In this document: positions 57,121 through 64,000 of the stretch, one piece after another | How the letters are laid out: every line of letters starts with the position of its first letter | How positions within the stretch are numbered: the stretch's first letter is position 1 | NCBI GenBank assembly: GCA_030737875.1 | Contig: CM060922.1 | Location: 755,667,603-755,731,602 of the forward strand | DNA length: 64,000 nucleotides | Direction: 5' to 3' | From: Allium sativum | Taxonomy: Eukaryota; Streptophyta; Magnoliopsida; Asparagales; Amaryllidaceae | Notes under the pieces: generated by a model | What the model was told of the DNA's origin: nothing | The model's input: only the letters and a program-made list of their open reading frames with translations | Databases searched by the model: none | Program-made: the position numbers and the translations under genes

Positions 57121-59893
57121 TGTGACGGCCCGCCTCGCACCAGCCGACATTTCTCCGAAATGCGTTGTGCCAATGTCCAACTAGCACGGGATGGTCGTCA
57201 AATGAAAAGGGATTCGAAACGATGAATCATTAAGAACCTGTAGTATATCTCACAACGCATTAAGTAAAATATAATAATAACATAACTTGACATAAAACAG
57301 GCGAGACAGTACATAAACTGAAAACTAAACCATTACAGCAGCGGAATCCAATGCACAGCTTATGATCCAAACCATTATTACAACTTCAAATATTGTCTCT
57401 AAAGAAAAATAGAAAAGGTACCCAACTAATGCCCAAAGTGGTGACCAGCAACAACACAGGGAGAATATATGTAAATAGTATGTGGAAGCCTCCTGCTCGT
57501 CTCCGGACAGCTGCTCGTGCATAACCATCTAACCCGTCTCTAGTCTGCTCGTTTAGGAGCACCCAGAGTAATAAGAAAAGATATAAAACTCTGGGTCAGA
57601 CAAAAGTCTGGTATGAGCGATAGCAGCAAAACAAAACAATAATAGGTATAAATAATTACACCTGAACCTGCAACTAAAGAGTTTGCACAACAAGGTGTAC
57701 AATACTCTAAGGTAACACTAACATAAGGTGTAAAATGGAAGTGTGCATGTCATGGTGATAGAAAACATCAAACATAGCAATCATCCTCACATCTCTCACT
57801 CAGGGCGTAAAGCATACGATATCCACCACTTTGATCACCAAATCCTTTGCTACGACCACTTGCTCTTAAGATGTACAATACTCTAAGGTAACACTAACAT
57901 AAGGTGTAAAATGGAAGTGTGCATGTCATGGTGATAGCAAACATCAAACATAGCAATCATTCTCACATCTCTCACTCAGTGCGTAAAGCATACGATATCC
58001 ACCGCTTTGATCACCAAATCCTTTGCTACGACCACTTGCTCTTGGTAGTCTTGCTCTTAAGATGTACAATACTCTAAGGTAACACTAACATAAGGTGTAA
58101 AATGGAAGTGTGCATGTCATGGTGATAACAAACATCAAACATAGCAATCATCCTCACTTCTCTCACTCAGTGCGTAAAACATACGATATCCACAACTTTG
58201 ATCATCAAATCCTTTGCTATGACCACTTGCTCTTGGGAGTCTTAATGACCCCATTGTGCTGGTCTAGTCCTTTGCTACGATCACTTTGTCACTGGGAGTC
58301 CTAATGGCCCCATTGCATTGATCCATAGTCATGCTACGATCACTTTGCCCTTGGGAGTCTTAATACCCCATTGTGTTGATCCATAGCCACTAATACATCT
58401 CTCCGTTGTGAACCAAAGCTATAGATATCGATAACCCCTTTACACATGTCCCGCAACAAAGCCTAACTCATAAGGTTAACTTGATGGTTCCCATCTGGAT
58501 CTTGAGTAATAACCTCCCATTTGGACTTCCTTTACATCTCGGGTTTTAGTCTCCTCCAGTTCGGTCCGGTCTCCCTTCTGTTCGAGGTTGTCAGTTCGTG
58601 ATGAGCATCTGGGTCGTGATGCTCCACCTCGGTTCGTGGGTCTCCATCCAGGGCGGCTCGATGATGCCGGTTCGTGATGAGCAGGAGGGTCGTGGGTGCA
58701 TCGTCTGGTCCGGTTCGTGATGCATCGGTTCGTGGGTGCTTCACGGTTCTGGTCTCCTTCAGTTCATGACATCAATTCATGAGGGGTTGTGCTCCATGGG
58801 TGGTGCAGGCGGTACGTGGTCTTCATTCGCGAGCCGGATCGGAGATGGGTCGGGTCGTGGTACCCTGGTTACGAATCAGGGTCATATACTATTTCTTGCA
58901 ACTTTCCAGCAAGCTATTTATGCCAAACGCCATCATTTTCGACTATTCTAACTTTACAAAGCAACCGTAAAACATTTCAAATAGTAGTAATAACATGTAG
59001 GATCAACCATAAACACCCAAACAACAATTTAACATGTTAATATGGATCAAACATTCCCAAAACCATGATTTTCCCTTAATGCCCTTAATCATGTTTTAAC
59101 TATATGATTAGCAAACTTAATCCAAATTAACCCAAATTTCTAATAGAGGCATAAAATAATATTTCAGATTTTCTACATATTTTTTTAAGTCATAATTTCG
59201 TTAATTATCACTAATTAACCATAATTAGCCATGATTAGTGGATAAAGTGCTAATCACTCACCTTCGCCACAAATAAATCTCAGATCTGAAAATATTTATG
59301 GTTAGGTTCGAATCCCAATGCAACACAGCACCTCTACCTCCAATTCGGTGTTAATTTGCCTTGATTTGATGTTGATTAGTTTAATATTGGATTAGAAAGT
59401 GATTAGAAGGTAGTTTAGAAGGTGGAGGCCATTACTAGGTTTGAAGAAATGAAAGTGGCGGCCAAAAAAATGAAATGAGATGGTTTCATAACTCATTTCA
59501 ACCTCCCCATAATCCTAATCCCGAAATGGGTTATGGGCCCATCCACTAATTACCCTATTAAGCCCGCTTAATCAGTTTTTCACCTTGCAAACCTTGTTTC
59601 AGCCATATCTCTCAAACGGTAAGTCCTTTTGACTAGTATGGCCACTCCACGGGAAGGAAAACCATCATCCGAATCCAATGGAAGTGGTTTCAGGTCAAAA
59701 CTCCTTACCAATCAAAAGTTATAGGCAAAACAATATTCGCTAGGGGTAAAATGGTCATTTAAAATTCGGCAAAATCGTGAACATGGGAAATGAGCCCAAT
59801 AGTCGTTTCCCAAAGTTACACGACCATACGACTTCGTATGTGAATGAATAAATATTCTACGATCCTTTGATGCGTAGAATGCGGGTCGTTACA
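57121..59893 (-). mobile_element. 5' LTR of element D, enlarged by internal triplication
   Basis: Plus reading tgtgacggcccgcctcgcac to gcgggtcgttaca, 2773 bases against 2432 for the partner. The extra length is explained by the tandem units at 57692-58234. Confidence 0.93.
57692..58234. repeat. About 180-bp tandem triplication inside element D 5' LTR
   Basis: Units start aagatgtacaatactctaag at 57692 (aaggtg variant), 57868 and 58059. Unit 2 carries an extra 15 bases before unit 3. The 3' LTR of the same element has one unit, so the amplification happened after insertion. Confidence 0.9.
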
Positions 59894-60215
59894 TTATATG
59901 TTTGATTATGGGCTCAGTTAAGAGCTGGGTTATATGCTTGGTTATGGGCTCAGTTATGGGTTCGATTATCGTCTCAGTTATGTAACCATCTATGGTTCAG
60001 TTATGTGCTGGTTATAGGCTTGATTATACGCTCGGGTATGGACTCGGTTACGAGCTCGGTTATATGCTCAGTTATGGGATCGGTTATAGTCTTGGTTATG
60101 TGCCCGGTTATGGGATCGGTTATATGCTCGGTTATGGTCCTATTTATATTCTTGGTTATGGACTCGGTTATGGGCTTGGCTATGGACTCGTTAAGGGCTC
60201 TTTTATATAAACACA
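59894..60215. repeat. 12-bp satellite, right part
   Basis: About 25 units of the ggttatgggctc type with variants. The 12-bp period gives long artificial frames of Gly-Tyr-x-x type on the plus strand (for example LGYGLGYELGYMLSYG at about 60050). It continues the array at 49680-49824. Confidence 0.93.
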
Positions 60216-60231
60216 ATCTCAGTAAGAAAAG

Positions 60232-60762
60232 AAAACTGATACTAGAATGCTTGTAAAACTGATACTATACACATGTAAATAGAATTTTAGAAAGAAAACT
60301 GATACCATTTCATTTGCAAAACTGATACCCTATTCATAAAAACATAGTCTCAGTATCAAAATTGATACCAGTGTGCTTCCAAGACCGATACCTTGACATT
60401 GTTATTACAAAACTGATACTAGAATGCGTTTAAAACAGATACCATACTTACGTAAATAGAGTTTCAGAAATAAAACTGATTACATTTTGATTGTAAAACT
60501 GATACCCTATTCATAAAAACATAATCTCAGTATCAAAATTTATACGAGTGTGCTTTCAAGACGGATACCTTGGCATTGTTATTACAAAACTAATACTAGA
60601 ATGCTTGTAAAACTGATACCATACAAATGTAAACATAATTTCAGAAATAAAACTGATACCATTTCGTTTGCAAAACCAATACCCTATTCATAAAAACATA
60701 ACCTCAGTATCAAAATTGATACGTATGTGCTTCCAAGACTGATACCTTGACATTGTAATTAC
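60232..60762. repeat. 177-bp tandem repeat, three units, rich in ACTGATAC
   Basis: Units begin aaaactgatactagaatgc at 60232, 60409 and 60586. Each contains six to seven copies of aaaactgatacc or its complement with small changes, so the unit is itself built of a shorter motif. Confidence 0.9.
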
Positions 60763-60789
60763 AACATATAATTGCGCACGTTTGGGAGC

Positions 60790-63700
60790 AAATCTTTACC
60801 TAGTAGGAATCGTTCAATCGAGCTGGTACCTATGACACATAAAAAACATTTATACGTAAAGCCTAATCGGGTACTTCGGCAATGAATCTGCATCCAGTAG
60901 GGATTGTTGAACCGAGCGGGTACCTATGGCACGTAAAGACATCCGGACACAAATTCTAATCAATGCTTATGACACGTAAAAGTTATCCGGATGCAAAGCC
61001 TCATCGGGTACTTCGATAATAAATTTGCATCCAGTAGGGATTGTTGAACCAAGCAGGTACCTCTGGAACATAAAAGACATCCCAACGCAAATCCTAATTG
61101 TGTACTTATGAAACAGAAAAGACATCCGGTCGCAAAGTCTAATCCGATTCTTCGGCATCGAATCTAGACCCATTAGGGATTGTTGAAACGAGCGGGTACT
61201 AATGGCACGTAAAAGACATCCGAACGCAAAGCCTACTCGACTATTTATGACACGTAAAATACATCCGAACGTAAGGCCTAATCAAGTAATTCGACAATGG
61301 ATCTGTACTTAGTAGAGATTGTTTAACCAAGTAGGTGCCTATGGTACGTAAAAGACATCCAGACGCAAAGCCTAATCAGGTACTTATGACACGTAAAAGA
61401 CATCCGGATGCAAAATCTTAATCGAATACTTCGGCAATGAATCTGTATCCAGTAGTAATTATTTAACCAAGTGGGCACCTATGATACGTAAAAGACATCT
61501 GGACGCAAATCCTAATCAGGTTTTCATGAAATGTAAAAGACATCTGGACATAAAGATTAATCGAGTACTTCTGCAATGAATCTGTACCCAGTAGGGATAT
61601 TTAAACAAGCGGGTACCTAGGGCATGTAAAAGACATCAAGATGCAAAGCCTAATCGGGTACTTATGGTACGTAAAAGACATCTGAATGCAAAGCCTAATC
61701 GGGTACTTATGGCACGTAAAATACATCTGGGAGCAAAGTCTAATCGGGTACCTTTGCCACGAATCTGTACCCTATAGGGATTGTTTAACCGAGCGGATAC
61801 CTATGGCACGTAAAAGACATCCAGACATAAAGCCTAATCGGGTAATTATAACACATAAAATACATCCGAACGCAAAGCCTAATCAGGTATTTCGGCAATG
61901 AATCTGTACCCGGTAGGGATTGTTTAACCAAGCGAGTAACTATGGCACATAAAAGACATCCGAACGCAAAGCCTAATCGGGTACTCTTATGACACATAAA
62001 AGACATTCGGCCGCAAAGTATAATCAGGTACTTCGGCAACGAATCTGTACACAGTAGGGATTATTGAACCGAGCGGGTACCTATGGCATGTAAAAGACAT
62101 CCAGACGTAAAGTATAATCAGGTACTATGACAATGAATCGGTACCCAGTAGGGGTTGTTTAATCAAGGAGGTAACTATGACATATAAAATACATCTGGAC
62201 GCAAAGCGTTATTGGGTACTTATGGCACATAAAAGACGTCCAGACGCAAAGCCTAATTAGGTACTTCGGCAATGAATCTATACCTAATAGGGATTGTTTA
62301 ACCGAGGGGTACCAATGACATGTAAAAGACATTCGGACGCAAATCCTAATCGGGTACTTGGGCAAAGAATGTGTACAAAGTAGGGATTGTTTAACCAAGC
62401 TGGTACCCATGACATGTAAAAGACATCCGAATGCAAAGCCTAATCGGGTACTTATGACACATAAAAGGCATCCGGATGCAAAGCCCGATCGGGTACATCG
62501 ACATCGAATCCGGACCCAATAGGGATTGTTGAACCAAGCGGATACCTATGAAATGTAAAATACATCCGGACGCAAAGCTTAATTGAGTACTTATGACACG
62601 CAAAATACATCTGGACGCAAAGTCCAATCGGGTACTTCGGCAATGAATATGTACCCAGTAGGGATTGTTTAACCGAGAAGGTACCTATGACATGTAAAAG
62701 ACAACCAGAGCAAAATCTAATCGGGTATTTATGACACGTAAAAGATATCCGGATTCAAAGCGTAATTGGGTACTTTGGCAGTGAATCTGTACCGAGTAAG
62801 GATTGTTTAATTGAGTGGGTACCTATGGCATGTAAAAGACATTTGGACACAAAGCCTAATCAGGTACTTATGACTTGTAAAAGACATCCTGACGTAAAGC
62901 TTAATCGGGTACTTCAGCAAGGAATCGGTACCCAGTAGGAATTTTTCAACTGAATGGGTACCTAAGGCACTAAAAGACATCCGGACACAAAGCCTAATTG
63001 GGTACTTATGGCACGAAAAGTCATTTGGACACAAAGCCTTATCAGGTACTTATGGCACGTAAAATAAATCTGGACGCTAAGCCTAATCGGGTACTTCGGC
63101 TATGAATTTGTACCCAATAGGGATTGTTTAACCGAGCGGGTACCCATGGCATGTAAAAGACATCTGGACGTAAAACCTAATTAGGTAATTATGACACGTA
63201 AAAGACATCCGAACGCAAAGCCTAATCGGGTACTTCGGCAATGAATCTGTACCCAGTAGGGATTGTTTAACTGAGAGGGTACCCATAGCACATAAAAGAC
63301 ATCCAGAAGAAAAACCTAATTGGGTACTTATGACACGTAAAAGACATTCGGATGCAACGCCTAATCGGGCACTTTGGCAACAAATCTGTACCCAGTAGGA
63401 ATTGTTTAACCAGCAGGTACTTATGGCACGTAAAAGACATCCGGACGCAAAGCCTAATCGGGTACTTATGACACGTAAAAGATATCTAGACGCAAAGCCT
63501 AATCCGGTTCGCCAACGAATCTGCACTCAGTAGGGATTGTTTAACCGAGCGGGTACCTATGCCACGTATGACATGTAAAAGATATCCAGACGCAAAGCCT
63601 AATCTGGTTCGCCAATGAATCTGTACTCGGTAGAGATTATTTAACCGAGCGGGTACCTATGGCATGTAAAAGAAATTCGGATGCATAGCCCAGTCAGGTA

Positions 63701-63925
63701 CTTATGACACGTAAAAGACATCTGGATGCAAAGCCTAATCGGGTATTTCCGCAACGAATCTATACCAAATAGGAATTGTTTAACCGAGTCGGTGCCTATG
63801 GCACATAAAAGACATCAGGACGCAAAGCCTAACCGGGTACTTATGGCATGTAAAATAAATCTGCATGCAAAGCCTAATCGGGTACTTATGGCACGTTAAA
63901 GACATCCGGACGCAAAGCTTAATCG
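60790..63925. repeat. Higher-order satellite, about 139-bp unit with 45-bp subunits, about 22 units
   Basis: The higher-order unit has two parts: a roughly 49-bp piece gggtacttcggcaatgaatc, then tgtacccagtagggattgtt, then taaccgagc, and two roughly 45-bp pieces gggtacytatggcacgtaaa, then agacatccggacgcaaagcc, then taatc. Spacing of the tagggatt word is 136-140 bases over long stretches (for example 60901, 61037, 61177). Some units gain or lose one 45-bp piece (61620-61740, 63410-63510). The 45-bp length is a multiple of three and gives repeated minus-strand peptides (RLCVRMSFTCHKYP type); the 49-bp piece breaks the frame. Confidence 0.92.
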
Positions 63926-64000
63926 GATACTTATGTACTTGGTTAAGGGTTAGATTATGTGACTGGTTATGTGCCCAGTTATGTGTCCAGTTATGGACTC
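63926..64000. repeat. 12-bp satellite resumes at the right edge
   Basis: tatgtacttggttaagggtt, then agattatgtgactggttatg, repeats the sequence at 49716-49760 and passes back into ggttatgtgccc-type units that run off the window. Confidence 0.85.

Larger units (their letters stand above)
49825..59893 (-). mobile_element. Ty3/chromovirus (Tekay/Del-like) element D
   Basis: Minus-strand relative of element B, complete in structure: 3' LTR (49825-52256), polypurine tract, integrase, RT/RNase H, protease, gag, leader, primer site and 5' LTR (57121-59893). Flanks are ctata (49820-49824) and ttata (59894-59898), a target duplication with one change. It was inserted into the 12-bp satellite. Gag carries a plastid rRNA-gene fragment and the 5' LTR an internal triplication. 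Coding is broken in several places. Confidence 0.94.

Noticed and set aside
59992..60256. Gly-Tyr-rich 72-83-codon frames resembling structural proteins
   Set aside because: Artefact of the 12-bp ggttatgggctc array.
60967..63526. Long minus-strand open frames with repeated RLCVRMSFTCHKYP peptides
   Set aside because: They follow the 45-bp satellite period (a multiple of three), occur in different frames and are broken by the 49-bp piece; no start context or domain.

Overview
This window looks like nuclear DNA of a flowering plant, probably a eudicot, taken from a repeat-rich, probably heterochromatic region. It holds chromodomain-type Ty3 retrotransposons with initiator-Met tRNA primer sites, a Ty1/copia element, a tRNA-derived SINE, a DUF1985/Ulp1-type gene of the kind carried by plant DNA transposons, long AT microsatellites and tandem arrays. 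Nothing bacterial, no CRISPR and no operons are visible. The only organelle-derived sequence noticed is a short plastid 16S rRNA fragment. Almost every coding feature is broken by stops or frameshifts.

Layout. 1-2117: minus-strand LTR running off the left edge, with a 45-bp minisatellite inside. 2090-3230: decayed minus-strand gag-like remnant. 3240-6548: unassigned sequence full of GGATGCGA/TCGCATCC hairpins, with a 29-bp tandem repeat and two TATA-like promoters. 6549-16494: complete but dead plus-strand Tekay/Del-like Ty3 element (A) with 5-bp target duplication acaat. 17241-17480: SINE. 17571-36948: one Ty1/copia element (C, minus strand, target duplication atttt), split between gag and protease by a second chromovirus (B, 23071-34737, minus). 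B itself carries a solo LTR (30068-32437, plus) in its leader. 33394-41781: about 4.2 kb is tandemly duplicated, so the edge of B, the copia gag and 5' LTR and the end of a minus-strand gene occur twice. 41500-42336: that gene, a 278-codon open frame of unknown function with a promoter and a probable 5'UTR intron. 43882-49035: multi-exon DUF1985/Ulp1-type gene, plus strand, apparently inactive. 49680-64000: tandem arrays (12-bp, 177-bp and about 139-bp higher-order) interrupted by a third chromovirus (D, 49825-59893, minus). D's gag carries a 111-bp insert derived from the plastid 16S rRNA gene.

History read from the nesting: copia C entered next to, or into an intron of, the 41500-42336 gene. 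B then entered C, and a B-related element entered B's AT-rich leader and collapsed to a solo LTR. Unequal exchange or break repair later duplicated the gene/LTR segment; its order relative to the solo LTR cannot be told. Independently, D entered a 12-bp satellite. No gene set here forms a pathway. The genes worth following up are the 278-codon minus-strand gene and the Ulp1-type gene with its motif-bearing introns.
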